A stretch of 64,000 nt of DNA, from contig NZ_JBGVSA010000015.1 of the NCBI RefSeq assembly GCF_041807905.1, forward strand, positions 1-64,000, given 5' to 3'. Positions 32,157 through 41,205 of the stretch are shown here, one piece after another. Under the pieces are notes generated by a model that saw nothing but the letters and a program-made list of their open reading frames with translations, ran no database searches and had not been told where the DNA came from. Position 1 is the stretch's first letter. Every line of letters begins with the position of its first letter. Source of the DNA: JBGVSA01 sp041807905 (GTDB lineage Bacteria > Pseudomonadota > Gammaproteobacteria > Burkholderiales > Rhodocyclaceae). The position numbers and the translations under genes are program-made.

Positions 32157-34442
32157 ATGATCGCGCAAGAACTTGAAGTCAGTCTGCACATGGCCTTCGT
32201 CGAGGCACGGCAGAAGCGGCATGAGTTCATTACTGTTGAACACCTGCTGCTTGCGCTGCTCGACAACCCCTCGGCGGCCGAAGTGCTGCGGGCCTGCGCG
32301 GTCAATATCGAGGAGTTGCGGCGCGAGCTGAACAATTTCATCGCAGAACATACCCCGACGGTGTCGGGCAGCGATGACATCGATACGCAGCCGACGCTGG
32401 GATTCCAGCGCGTGATCCAGCGCGCGATCCTGCACGTGCAGTCTTCGGGCAAGAAAGAAGTCACCGGCGCCAATGTGCTGGTGGCGATCTTCGGCGAGAA
32501 GGATTCGCACGCGGTCTACTTCCTGCAGCGCCAGGGCATCACGCGCCTGGACGTGGTGAACTTCATCGCCCACGGCATCACCAAGACGCCCCAGCAGCAG
32601 GCAGGCAACGCCAGCAAGCCGGCTTCCGATGCAGGTGATAACGAAGCATCCGATGGCGAGAACGCCACACCGGGCGGCGCACTGGAGAACTTCACCCAGA
32701 ACCTGAACCAGCAGGCGTTGGTTGGAAAGATCGACCCGCTCATCGGCCGCGACAAGGAGCTGGAGCGCGTCATCCAGACGCTGTGCCGCCGTCGCAAGAA
32801 CAATCCCCTGCTCGTCGGTGAGGCTGGCGTGGGCAAGACCGCCATCGCGGAAGGCCTGGCGCGCCGCATCGTGGAAGGCCGCGTGCCGGAGATCCTCGAA
32901 GGTGCGCAGGTGTATGCGCTCGACATGGGCGCGCTGCTGGCGGGCACCAAGTATCGCGGCGACTTCGAGCAACGACTCAAGGCAGTGCTCAAGCAACTGG
33001 TCGAAAACCAGAACGCGATCCTCTTCATCGATGAAATTCACACGCTGATCGGCGCGGGTGCCGCGTCGGGCGGGACGCTCGACGCCTCCAACCTGCTCAA
33101 GCCGGCGCTGTCGTCCGGCCAGCTCAAGTGCATCGGTGCGACAACGTACACCGAATTCCGCAATATCTTCGAGAAGGACCATGCCCTGTCCCGGCGCTTC
33201 CAGAAGATCGACGTGCACGAGCCGTCGGTGCCGGAGACGATCGAGATCCTCAAGGGCCTCAAGTCGCGTTTCGAAGAACACCACGGTGTGAAGTATTCGA
33301 CCGCCGCGATCACCAGTGCGGCAGAACTCTCCGCACGCTATATCAACGATCGCCACCTGCCGGACAAGGCCATCGACGTGATCGACGAAGCCGGTGCGGC
33401 ACAACGCATCCTGCCCAAGTCCAAGCAGAAGAAGACGATCGGCAAGGGCGAGATCGAGGAGATCGTCGCCAAGATCGCGCGTATTCCGCCGCGCAGCGTA
33501 TCGACTGATGACCGCACCGCGCTGCAGAAGCTCGACCGCGACCTGAAGAACATGGTCTTCGGCCAGGATGCCGCCATCGATGCACTGGCCCGTGCGATCA
33601 AAATGTCGCGCTCGGGTCTTGGCAATCCGCAGAAGCCGATCGGCTCGTTCCTGTTCAGCGGCCCCACCGGCGTCGGCAAGACCGAAGTCGCCCGCCAGTT
33701 GGCCTACACGCTAGGCATCGAACTGGTGCGCTTCGACATGTCCGAGTACATGGAGCGCCACGCGGTCAGTCGTCTGATCGGCGCGCCGCCGGGATACGTC
33801 GGTTTCGACCAGGGAGGCCTGCTCACCGAAGCGGTGACGAAGAAGCCGCACTGCGTGCTGTTGCTCGACGAAATCGAAAAGGCGCACCCGGACATCTACA
33901 ACATCCTGTTGCAGGTGATGGACCACGGCAAGCTGACCGACAACAACGGCCGGCAGGCGGATTTCCGCAACGTGATACTCATCATGACGACCAACGCCGG
34001 ACAGGAAACGCTGACCAAGTCAACGATGGGTTTCACGGCCACCCGGCAGACCGGAGACGAAATGGGCGAAATCAAACGCCTGTTCACGCCGGAATTCCGC
34101 AATCGGCTGGATGCAGTCATTTCGTTCAAGGCGCTGGACCACGAGATCATCATGCGCGTGGTCGACAAGTTCCTGATCCAGCTCGAAGGCCAGCTCCAGG
34201 AGAAAAAGGTGGAGGTCGCCTTTACCGACAAGCTCAAGGACTGGCTGGCGTCCAAGGGCTTCGACCCGCTCATGGGAGCGCGGCCCATGGCGCGGCTCAT
34301 CCAGGATACGATCCGCTCGGCGCTGGCCGACGAGTTGTTGTTCGGTCGCCTTGCCAACGGCGGACGCGTCACCATCGACGTGGACGAAGCCGGCGAGGTA
34401 AAGCTGGAGTTCGAAGACCAGTCGGCGGAAGCGATCGCCTGA
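32157..34442 (+). CDS. clpA: Clp protease ATPase subunit ClpA
   Basis: AAA+ unfoldase that feeds substrates to ClpP. The 761-residue protein has the N-terminal double Clp repeat that binds ClpS (about 1-145), the first ATPase domain with GEAGVGKT, the second with GPTGVGKT, and sensor and arginine-finger regions such as FTPEFRNRLDAVI. There is no ClpB-type coiled-coil middle domain, which separates it from the disaggregase. It directly follows clpS and ends at a strong terminator. Confidence 0.97.
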   Translation: MIAQELEVSLHMAFVEARQKRHEFITVEHLLLALLDNPSAAEVLRACAVNIEELRRELNNFIAEHTPTVSGSDDIDTQPTLGFQRVIQRAILHVQSSGKKEVTGANVLVAIFGEKDSHAVYFLQRQGITRLDVVNFIAHGITKTPQQQAGNASKPASDAGDNEASDGENATPGGALENFTQNLNQQALVGKIDPLIGRDKELERVIQTLCRRRKNNPLLVGEAGVGKTAIAEGLARRIVEGRVPEILEGAQVYALDMGALLAGTKYRGDFEQRLKAVLKQLVENQNAILFIDEIHTLIGAGAASGGTLDASNLLKPALSSGQLKCIGATTYTEFRNIFEKDHALSRRFQKIDVHEPSVPETIEILKGLKSRFEEHHGVKYSTAAITSAAELSARYINDRHLPDKAIDVIDEAGAAQRILPKSKQKKTIGKGEIEEIVAKIARIPPRSVSTDDRTALQKLDRDLKNMVFGQDAAIDALARAIKMSRSGLGNPQKPIGSFLFSGPTGVGKTEVARQLAYTLGIELVRFDMSEYMERHAVSRLIGAPPGYVGFDQGGLLTEAVTKKPHCVLLLDEIEKAHPDIYNILLQVMDHGKLTDNNGRQADFRNVILIMTTNAGQETLTKSTMGFTATRQTGDEMGEIKRLFTPEFRNRLDAVISFKALDHEIIMRVVDKFLIQLEGQLQEKKVEVAFTDKLKDWLASKGFDPLMGARPMARLIQDTIRSALADELLFGRLANGGRVTIDVDEAGEVKLEFEDQSAEAIA

Positions 34443-34467
34443 TCCGCTCCTTGCCGCGCGCAAGGCA

Positions 34468-34502
34468 AAGAAGGCCCTTCATTGAAGGGCCTTCTTTTTT
34501 TT
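34468..34502 (+). terminator. Intrinsic terminator of clpSA
   Basis: A perfect stem (aagaaggcccttc / gaagggccttctt, loop att) runs directly into a T-run. The A-rich left side could also serve the opposing strand, where the unknown exported-protein gene ends at 34533. Confidence 0.92.
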
Positions 34503-34532
34503 GCCATTCTCGCTCGCTTCGCGCCCGCGACC

Positions 34533-35318
34533 TTACAGTCGCAGACGGCTGCGGCACTCGGCTTCAAGCTCTTCGGGCTGATCTGCATAGCGCAACGCGA
34601 GATACGCCCGCATGTTCAGCACCACGGGTAGCGCTCTCTTGAGTGCCGCCTGGACCCACGCAGCACTAAAGGTCTTCGGTGACGATGCGGGAAAGGCTTC
34701 TTCTTTCAGCTTGTCGTAACCCTCGTCGCACACTTTGGGTAACGGATAATTGCGCTTGGCGTCATCGAAATCGCTCGCCGCCAGTTCGTCAGTGCGACTC
34801 CATATCTGTTCGCCGTAAGCGCAGTATTTCGGGACGGCTTGCGGATTCGCCGCCTTCAACTGCAGCAGACTACTGTCGTGTTTGGTCACGCCCTGAGTCA
34901 ACTTGCTTTCGTCTCCAAAGAGTTGCGCCTCCATCGTCTCCCGATATGCGGCTCGATACTGTCCGCAACTTTCCGGCAACAAGGCGTCGATCTCATCGGA
35001 GTAGCCGTCAAAGTTCTCTTGTAGTGTCATCAATTGCCCCGTCATCCAGCGGTTGCATTCCTTCTCGCTGTCGGTCGGTATGAATTTCAGCAACTGTGCG
35101 CGATACGCATCGCGAGACAGCTCTTTGGCCTTGAACGGTAGAGCGGTGGGCATACGCTCTTCGTACCATGCCGCTATGGTCGGTACGCTCAGCAAATCAA
35201 CATAAGCCGAGCACGCAGGGGCAACTTCTTTGTGTTCGGTCGCGGATTGCGCGTGTGCAGTGGAAACAAAGCAACCCAGCATAAATGCGAGCCGCAGCGA
35301 TACGGTATTGATAAACAT
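34533..35318 (-). CDS. Hypothetical exported protein
   Basis: A 261-residue protein with a clear signal peptide (MFINTVSLRLAFMLGCFVST, cleavage after AHA). The mature part is mostly helical and polar, with six cysteines (ACSAY, ECNRW, ESCGQ, KYCAY, KVCDE, ECRSR) that could form three periplasmic disulfides. I do not recognise the family. The GC content around it is a little lower than its neighbours and it is flanked by about 430 bp of gene-free sequence, which may mean lineage-specific acquisition. It converges on clpA. Confidence 0.7.
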   Translation of the reverse strand: MFINTVSLRLAFMLGCFVSTAHAQSATEHKEVAPACSAYVDLLSVPTIAAWYEERMPTALPFKAKELSRDAYRAQLLKFIPTDSEKECNRWMTGQLMTLQENFDGYSDEIDALLPESCGQYRAAYRETMEAQLFGDESKLTQGVTKHDSSLLQLKAANPQAVPKYCAYGEQIWSRTDELAASDFDDAKRNYPLPKVCDEGYDKLKEEAFPASSPKTFSAAWVQAALKRALPVVLNMRAYLALRYADQPEELEAECRSRLRL

Positions 35319-35755
35319 CGGAGTCCTTTTTCACAACAGACGGCGCACACGCCAGAGGGCATGTCGCCGGCCCCCCATGGACCGCTCGCCCCACAAGCAG
35401 TTCTGCGCACGCGGTTCCAACGGAGCACACTTTTGACTTCACTGCGGCGAGCCGGAGAGGCCCGACGACGTGATCAGCGCGGTCTCTGTCAACAAGAGAA
35501 CAATCAGACGCTGTTTTCCCTGCTCGGCCTGAGATTCCTGGACGTTGGTTTGCCGGAGAGCGGGCGGCCTTCCGAACATCACACGGCAACCGGTTCGATT
35601 TGTGCAAAGCGCAATTTCGTTTCACGTTGTGGGATGAAACCTGCATCCCTATGATTTTCAAGCATAAAACAAAATCGACTCATATATAAGACATAACACA
35701 CAAGAGCCACAATCCCCCCTATACTGACCCAACCCGACCTGAGAGGAGAGTGGCC
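35319..35755. other. Intergenic region upstream of aceA, no gene seen
   Basis: About 437 bp between the exported-protein gene (minus) and aceA (plus). It holds two inverted repeats in front of aceA, listed separately, and an AT-rich stretch near 35660-35710 where the aceA promoter probably lies (tatata at about 35682). The open frames here have no coding character. Confidence 0.6.
35600..35640 (+). promoter_or_regulatory. Two inverted repeats upstream of aceA
   Basis: TTGTGCAAAGCGCAA (35600-35614) is a near-palindrome with a 3-nt centre, and GTTTCA...TGAAAC (35619-35624 with 35635-35640) is a perfect 6-bp inverted repeat with a 10-nt spacer. Both lie 115-155 bp before the aceA start, a good position for an operator of the glyoxylate shunt. 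The binding protein is not known. Confidence 0.4.
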
Positions 35756-37057
35756 ATGAACAGAGAGCAGCAAGCCGAAGCCCTGCGTCGTGACTGGGCA
35801 GAGAATCCCCGTTGGCGCAGCGTGCGTCGCGGTTATGAGGCAAGTGAAGTCGTCCGACTACGTGGATCGCTGCAGCCCGAAAACACGCTGGCCCGTCGTG
35901 GCGCGGAACGACTCTGGCAGTTGCTCCAGAACGAGCCCTTTGTCCCGGCACTCGGCGCGCTGACCGGCAACCAGGCCATGCAGCAGGTCAAGGCAGGCCT
36001 GAAGGCAATCTATCTGTCCGGCTGGCAGGTGGCGGGCGATGCCAATCTCGCTGGCGAGATGTATCCCGATCAGTCGCTCTACCCCGCCAACTCCGTGCCC
36101 TCCGTCGTCCGCCGCATCAACAACACCTTCGCGCGCGCCGACCAGATCCAGTGGGCCGAAGGCAAGGAGCCGACGGATGCCGATTACATCGACTACTTCG
36201 CCCCAATCGTGGCGGATGCGGAGGCCGGCTTTGGCGGTGTGCTCAACGCGTTCGAACTCATGAAATCGATGATCGATGCGGGTGCCGCCGGCGTGCACTT
36301 CGAAGATCAGCTCGCCTCGGTGAAGAAATGCGGCCACATGGGCGGCAAAGTGTTGGTCCCGACACGCGAGGCGGTCGCCAAACTGATCGCTGCACGACTG
36401 GCTGCCGATGTGCTGGGTGCTCCCACCTTGCTGGTGGCGCGCACCGATGCGGAAGCGGCGGATCTGCTGACGGCGGACGTCGACGACAATGACAAGCCCT
36501 TCTGCACCGGCGAACGCACGGCTGAAGGTTTCTATCGCACCCGCGCCGGCCTCGAACAAGCCGTTTCGCGCGGATTGGCCTACGCGCCTTTCGCCGACCT
36601 TGTCTGGTGCGAAACCGGCAAGCCGGACCTCGCCTACGCCCGCGCCTTTGCAGAGGCCATCCACCGCGAACACCCGGGCAAGATGCTGGCCTACAACTGT
36701 TCGCCTTCATTCAACTGGAAGAAAAATCTCGACGACGCAACCATCGCGCGCTTCCAAAAAGAACTCGGCGCCATGGGCTACAAGTTCCAGTTCATCACGC
36801 TCGCGGGCTTCCACAGCCTCAATTACGGCATGTTCGACCTGGCACACGGCTACGCCCGCCGCAACATGGCGGCATTCGTCGAATTGCAGCAGGCGGAATT
36901 CGCGGCGGCCGAGCGCGGCTTTACCGCAGTACGTCACCAACGCGAAGTGGGCACGGGGTACTTCGATGCCGTCACGCAGGTCATCGAAGGCGGGCAGTCG
37001 TCGACCACCGCGCTGCATGGTTCGACCGAGAACGAGCAATTTCTTGACCGGCATTAG
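35756..37057 (+). CDS. aceA: Isocitrate lyase
   Basis: First enzyme of the glyoxylate shunt, splitting isocitrate into glyoxylate and succinate so the cell can grow on acetate or fatty acids. The 433-residue protein has the catalytic motif KKCGHMGGK with C192, the metal-binding residues in GDANLAGEMYPDQSLYP, and the closing pattern typical of the short bacterial form. ATG 35756 follows a strong gagaggagag ribosome site; a GTG two codons earlier overlaps it. No malate synthase gene is adjacent. Confidence 0.97.
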   Translation: MNREQQAEALRRDWAENPRWRSVRRGYEASEVVRLRGSLQPENTLARRGAERLWQLLQNEPFVPALGALTGNQAMQQVKAGLKAIYLSGWQVAGDANLAGEMYPDQSLYPANSVPSVVRRINNTFARADQIQWAEGKEPTDADYIDYFAPIVADAEAGFGGVLNAFELMKSMIDAGAAGVHFEDQLASVKKCGHMGGKVLVPTREAVAKLIAARLAADVLGAPTLLVARTDAEAADLLTADVDDNDKPFCTGERTAEGFYRTRAGLEQAVSRGLAYAPFADLVWCETGKPDLAYARAFAEAIHREHPGKMLAYNCSPSFNWKKNLDDATIARFQKELGAMGYKFQFITLAGFHSLNYGMFDLAHGYARRNMAAFVELQQAEFAAAERGFTAVRHQREVGTGYFDAVTQVIEGGQSSTTALHGSTENEQFLDRH

Positions 37058-37201
37058 GCGGGCCTGAAGCGGCGCTCGCCCCTTCGCGCGCGACATCTAT
37101 AGTGAGTGGATGGGCGGGCGCCGGGCCACTCGTTGCAACCCCGCTGCAACAATCAGGGCGGCGCCTTGTCCCATCAGGACACACTGATCGGAGGTGCCGC
37201 C

Positions 37202-37588
37202 ATGATGACAACCGAGGTCTTTCCCAGCCGCGTCGAGGTACGTGCGTTCGGGGAAATCACGCTCGCCGACTACAAGGTCTTCGAAGAACAAGCCAACTAC
37301 CGCATCCGCTTCAACGGCGAGATCGACCTGCTGCTGGACTTCCGGGATGTGACAGGCGTCACCATCGATGCGTTGCTCGAGGAATTCCGCTTCAGCCGCG
37401 CACACAAGACCGATTTCGCGCGCGTCGCCGTCCTCACCAACGACAACCTCATGACCTGGGGCGCGTTTCTCTCGCAGGTCTACAGCAAGGCGGACATCCG
37501 CGTCTTCCAGGACGAGGAAAGCGCACGCGCCTGGCTTGGCGACCAGCCGACCGAGGCGCCAGAAGCCGGAACCCAACCCGCCGGCTGA
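37202..37588 (+). CDS. SpoIIAA-like (STAS/CRAL-TRIO-type) domain protein
   Basis: A 128-residue protein resembling the SpoIIAA-like family (Pfam PF11964), seen in the pattern LADYKVFEEQ, EIDLLLDFRDVTGVTIDALLEEF and a final strand ADIRVFQDEESARAWL. The family has a STAS-like fold and may bind lipids or partner proteins; no function is settled. ATG 37202 follows GGAGG at seven bases. It is downstream of aceA on the same strand and convergent with the rhomboid gene. Confidence 0.8.
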   Translation: MMTTEVFPSRVEVRAFGEITLADYKVFEEQANYRIRFNGEIDLLLDFRDVTGVTIDALLEEFRFSRAHKTDFARVAVLTNDNLMTWGAFLSQVYSKADIRVFQDEESARAWLGDQPTEAPEAGTQPAG

Positions 37589-37663
37589 TCGATCGTCCGA
37601 CCAACCGCCCGGGACAGGGTACGCACGCAGTACTTGCGCACCCGCCCGGGTGCCCCCCGGCCT

Positions 37664-38764
37664 TTACCGCTTGCCCAACGGCAATTGGCGCAAACGCGCG
37701 TCAAGCGCCTCCATCTGCGGACGCAGGCGCTGCGCTTCGGCGAGCGCACCGGCATCCCGCGTCTGCAGCCATCTGCCCAGCGCGCGCTGCAATTGCGCGC
37801 GCAATCGGATGTATTCCACGACCGTGTCACGCCACTCGGCGGCATCCACCGGCACATCGAGCCGCGCGATGACGTCCGCATGCCGTTGCAGCGAATCCGC
37901 CGCATCGAACAGGGCACGCGCCGCCGAGGGGTCGGCGGCGTCCGTCTGTTGTTGCGATACCAGTTTCGATGCGGCCGCATCCAGCGGATCGCGCGACATC
38001 GCATCGACAGCCCGGAACAGCGCTTCGCGCTTGGAATAGTCGCGCACGTCGGCCGATACGTTGGACCACAGCCACCAGCCCACCAACGCCAGCGCTGCCA
38101 ACGCGAGCCAGGCACGCGGGCGTAGCCACGCGACAGACAGGCGAGAAGTCACTGGCAGAGCAAAACCCGCACCGGCGATGAGCCCGGCGAGCAGCCCTCC
38201 GCCGTGCGCCGCGTTGTCGATGCCCGGCACCGCCGCACCGGCAAACAACGAATAAGCAACAAAAGCCAGCATGCTGCCGCGCGTCTGCTGCAGCACGCTC
38301 ACCGGCATCTGCCCCCTGCATACGAAGAGATACGCCAGCAATGCGCCGGCTACGCCGAATATGGCGCCCGAAGCGCCCACGCTCACCGTCAGCGGCCCCC
38401 ACCAATTGCTGGACAGAGCCCCGACCACGCCCGTGACGAGGAATAACAACGCAAACGCCGCGCTGCCGAACAGGCGCTCGGCGATCTGGCCGATCTGCCA
38501 CAGCGCCATCATGTTGAAGGCGATATGGATGGGATTGCCGTGCAGGAAAATCGAAGTGACCAGCCGCCACGGCTCGCCCGCGTGCACGAGCGGCGCAAAG
38601 TTGGCCCCCATGTCGCGCAGGACCGCGACAGGCATCGAGAACATCATGCCGGCGCGCAGGGTCTGCGCGGCATAGACCAGTACGCACAGCACCACGATCG
38701 CCGCAGTGGCCGGCGTGCGCGGCACGCGCGTATGAAGCGCCCGGAAGAAGTGGACTTCATCCAC
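37664..38764 (-). CDS. Rhomboid-family intramembrane serine protease
   Basis: A 366-residue protein with six to seven membrane segments. The rhomboid signature is complete: HGNPIHIAFNMMALW (HxxxN), the nucleophile serine in VGASGAIFG, and the catalytic histidine in NAAHGGGLLAGL. After the membrane core a soluble tail of about 140 residues, helical and rich in Arg and Asp, has no family label. The gene starts with GTG at 38764, eight bases after a perfect AGGAGGT ribosome site. It cleaves membrane proteins within the bilayer; the substrate is unknown. Confidence 0.92.
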   Translation of the reverse strand: MDEVHFFRALHTRVPRTPATAAIVVLCVLVYAAQTLRAGMMFSMPVAVLRDMGANFAPLVHAGEPWRLVTSIFLHGNPIHIAFNMMALWQIGQIAERLFGSAAFALLFLVTGVVGALSSNWWGPLTVSVGASGAIFGVAGALLAYLFVCRGQMPVSVLQQTRGSMLAFVAYSLFAGAAVPGIDNAAHGGGLLAGLIAGAGFALPVTSRLSVAWLRPRAWLALAALALVGWWLWSNVSADVRDYSKREALFRAVDAMSRDPLDAAASKLVSQQQTDAADPSAARALFDAADSLQRHADVIARLDVPVDAAEWRDTVVEYIRLRAQLQRALGRWLQTRDAGALAEAQRLRPQMEALDARLRQLPLGKR

Positions 38765-38813
38765 GATAGTGAACCTCCTGTACGCTCAGCCCCGCGAATG
38801 CTCGCGGCACGAC

Positions 38814-39263
38814 CTAGTGGCTGATGAAGAACTTGAGCTGGAAGATGATGGCGCCATCGACGTAGGGCTTGACCGTCGGCACCACGTAGGACTGGATGGC
38901 GACCCACTTGCCGCGCCATTCGATCGTCGGCGCCAGCATCGGAATGATCGGCGACTGATGGTAGCCCGACATCAACCCGCCCGTGAGTCCGGCGCGAAAT
39001 CCCGCGCCGAGATCGAACGGATAGTAGTTGCCCAGCAGATAGAAGCTTGCGCGCTTGATGCTGTTCTTATAGACGCCCGCTGCCCAGGTCCACTCGTCAT
39101 TGATGTCGCGTTCGTATCCCAGTCCGTAGTTGGCCTCGTTCAGACCCAGATCGCGTTCGAAATGGTGAGAGCCGCCGCCGACGGAGATGAGTTCAGCAGC
39201 ATGGGCCAGCGGGCTGCACGCGACAATGAGAACTGCGGCAGCGTAGCGCAGGAAAGAAAACAT
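38814..39263 (-). CDS. Small outer-membrane beta-barrel, function unknown
   Basis: A 149-residue protein with a signal peptide (MFSFLRYAAAVLIVACSPL, cleavage near AHA). The mature 126 residues show alternating hydrophobic strands with aromatic girdles and tight turns (NYGLGYERDINDEWTWAAGVY, then FGAGFRAGLTGGLMSG-like), as expected for an eight-stranded barrel. It does not carry recognisable PagP or PagL catalytic residues. It is divergent from the ParA-like gene with 102 bp between them. Confidence 0.75.
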   Translation of the reverse strand: MFSFLRYAAAVLIVACSPLAHAAELISVGGGSHHFERDLGLNEANYGLGYERDINDEWTWAAGVYKNSIKRASFYLLGNYYPFDLGAGFRAGLTGGLMSGYHQSPIIPMLAPTIEWRGKWVAIQSYVVPTVKPYVDGAIIFQLKFFISH

Positions 39264-39365
39264 GGTGTCCTTGAATTGTTGTTATCCGGCCGTAAGACTG
39301 TCACTGCGCCGCAGCAGGATTTTGGCACAATGCGACGTGGAATTTATCACTCGAGGGCAGCGGAC

Positions 39366-40133
39366 ATGAAACGCGTGGTCTTCAACCAGAAGGGCGGCGT
39401 CGGCAAATCGACGATTGCCTGCAATCTCGCCGCCATTGCCGCTTCGCGCGGACTGCGTACGCTGCTGATCGATCTCGATCCGCAAGGGAATTCGACCCAC
39501 TACCTGATGGGCGAAGCCGATGCGGAAGCGCCCACCATCGCTGGCTTCTTCGACCAGACGCTGACGCTGCGCTTCGACAGCCTGCCGCCGAGCGGCTTCG
39601 TACAGGCCACGCCCTTTGAGAATCTGTCGCTGATCGCTTCGTCGCCACGGCTCGAAGAACTGATGGGCAAGCTCGAATCGCGCTACAAGATCTTCAAACT
39701 GCGCGAAGCACTGGCCGATCTGTCCGAGGATTTCGACCGCATCTACGTCGACACGCCGCCGGCGCTGAATTTCTATACGCGTTCGGCGATGATTGCAGCC
39801 GACGCGTGCCTGATCCCTTTCGATTGCGACGATTTCTCGCGCCGCGCGCTCTATGCCCTGCTCGACAACGTCGAAGAAATCCGTGCCGACCACAATCCCG
39901 ACCTGCGCGTCGAGGGCATCGTGGTCAATCAGTTCCAGCCGCGCGCCAGTCTGCCGCGCCAGATCGTCCAGGAACTGCTCGAGGAAGGCCTGCCGATCCT
40001 GCCGCACTACCTGTCCTCGTCGGTCCGCATCCGCGAGTCGCACCAGTTGGCGCGTCCGATGATCTATCTCGATGCACGCCACAAGCTCACGCAAGAATTC
40101 GTGGCCCTGCACGATGGGCTGGAAGCTGGCTGA
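39366..40133 (+). CDS. ParA/MinD-type P-loop ATPase
   Basis: A 255-residue deviant Walker A ATPase: KGGVGKST at residues 9-16, Walker A' in LLIDLDPQGNST and Walker B in IYVDTPPALNF. The fold matches ParA-family positioning ATPases that use nonspecific DNA or other surfaces. There is no parB or centromere-like repeat nearby, so this is an orphan that probably positions a cellular complex, not the chromosome partition gene. It precedes ribF by 80 bp. Confidence 0.9.
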   Translation: MKRVVFNQKGGVGKSTIACNLAAIAASRGLRTLLIDLDPQGNSTHYLMGEADAEAPTIAGFFDQTLTLRFDSLPPSGFVQATPFENLSLIASSPRLEELMGKLESRYKIFKLREALADLSEDFDRIYVDTPPALNFYTRSAMIAADACLIPFDCDDFSRRALYALLDNVEEIRADHNPDLRVEGIVVNQFQPRASLPRQIVQELLEEGLPILPHYLSSSVRIRESHQLARPMIYLDARHKLTQEFVALHDGLEAG

Positions 40134-40184
40134 ACCTCCGTTCGCGGCCGCTATCGGCCACTCGCCGGAGGGGTCCTCTCCCGC

Positions 40185-40190
40185 TATAAT
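40185..40190 (+). promoter_or_regulatory. -10 element of the ribF promoter
   Basis: TATAAT is a perfect sigma-70 -10 hexamer. Transcription would start near 40197, leaving about 17 nt before ATG 40214. The -35 region is weak. Confidence 0.45.
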
Positions 40191-40213
40191 TCACCCTTTT
40201 GCCTCAGGCATTT

Positions 40214-41146
40214 ATGCTGGTTTATCGGGGCGTTCCGTCCGCGACTGACACACCGTGCGTGCTGACCATCGGCAATTTCGATGGCGTGCACCTGGGTCAC
40301 AAGGCCCTGCTGGCGCAGCTCAAAAGCCGCGCGCGGGCGCTCGGCCTGCCGGCCAGCGTGCTCACGTTCGAGCCGCATCCGCGCGAATTCTTCGCGCCCG
40401 ATGCGGCGCCCCCCCGGCTGACCAGCCTGCGGCGCAAGCTCGAATTGCTCGAAAACGAAGGCATCGACAACGTCTACGTACAGCGTTTTTCGAAGCGTTT
40501 TGCAGCACTGACCGCCGATGAATTCATCGACACGGTGCTGGTCCGCGGGCTGCGGGCGCGCCACCTGATCATCGGCGACGACTTCTGTTTCGGACGAGGC
40601 CGGCAGGGCAACTTTGAAACGCTCAAGGCGGCAGGCAGCCTGCGCGGCTTCCAGGTCGAGTCGATGCACACCGTCGAGCTCGAAGGCGAACGCGTATCCA
40701 GTTCGGCGGTACGCGCTGCCATGCAGGATGGCGACATGGATCACGCCAACCGCTTGCTGGGCGAGCCGTTCGACGTGATCGGGCGCGTCATGCACGGCGA
40801 CGAGATCGGGCGGACGATCGGCTTTCCCACGGCCAACATCCAGCTCACGCAAAAGAGCATGCCGCTGTCGGGCATTTTCGCCGTAACGGTGGACGGCGGT
40901 CCGCTCAAAGGCGCGATGGGCGCTGCCAGCATTGGCGTGCGTCCCACCATCGGCGAGCGGCTGGCGCTGCGGCTGGAGGTGTACATACTGGACTTTGACG
41001 GTGATCTCTATCACCAGCGGCTGTCGGTGCGGTTTCTCAAGAAAATCCGCTCCGAGGCCAAATTCGCATCGCTGGCCGAACTGACCGCCGCGATCGAACA
41101 GGATTGCAGGGACGTGCGCAGCTTTTTCGCCGCGCGTCAGAACTGA
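40214..41146 (+). CDS. ribF: Bifunctional riboflavin kinase / FAD synthetase
   Basis: Phosphorylates riboflavin to FMN and adenylates FMN to FAD. The 310-residue protein has the N-terminal nucleotidyltransferase motifs TIGNFDGVHLGHKALL and DDFCFGRGRQGN, the VSSSAVR box, and the C-terminal kinase motif GFPTANIQL. ATG 40214 is preferred; a TTG at 40199 in frame would sit almost at the predicted transcription start. It is 59 bp ahead of ileS, the common proteobacterial order ribF-ileS-lspA. Confidence 0.95.
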   Translation: MLVYRGVPSATDTPCVLTIGNFDGVHLGHKALLAQLKSRARALGLPASVLTFEPHPREFFAPDAAPPRLTSLRRKLELLENEGIDNVYVQRFSKRFAALTADEFIDTVLVRGLRARHLIIGDDFCFGRGRQGNFETLKAAGSLRGFQVESMHTVELEGERVSSSAVRAAMQDGDMDHANRLLGEPFDVIGRVMHGDEIGRTIGFPTANIQLTQKSMPLSGIFAVTVDGGPLKGAMGAASIGVRPTIGERLALRLEVYILDFDGDLYHQRLSVRFLKKIRSEAKFASLAELTAAIEQDCRDVRSFFAARQN

Positions 41147-41205
41147 TTTGCAGGCCTACGCCGGGTGGCGCGGGCCGCGACTTGTAGCAGGACCACTAAA
41201 CGACC

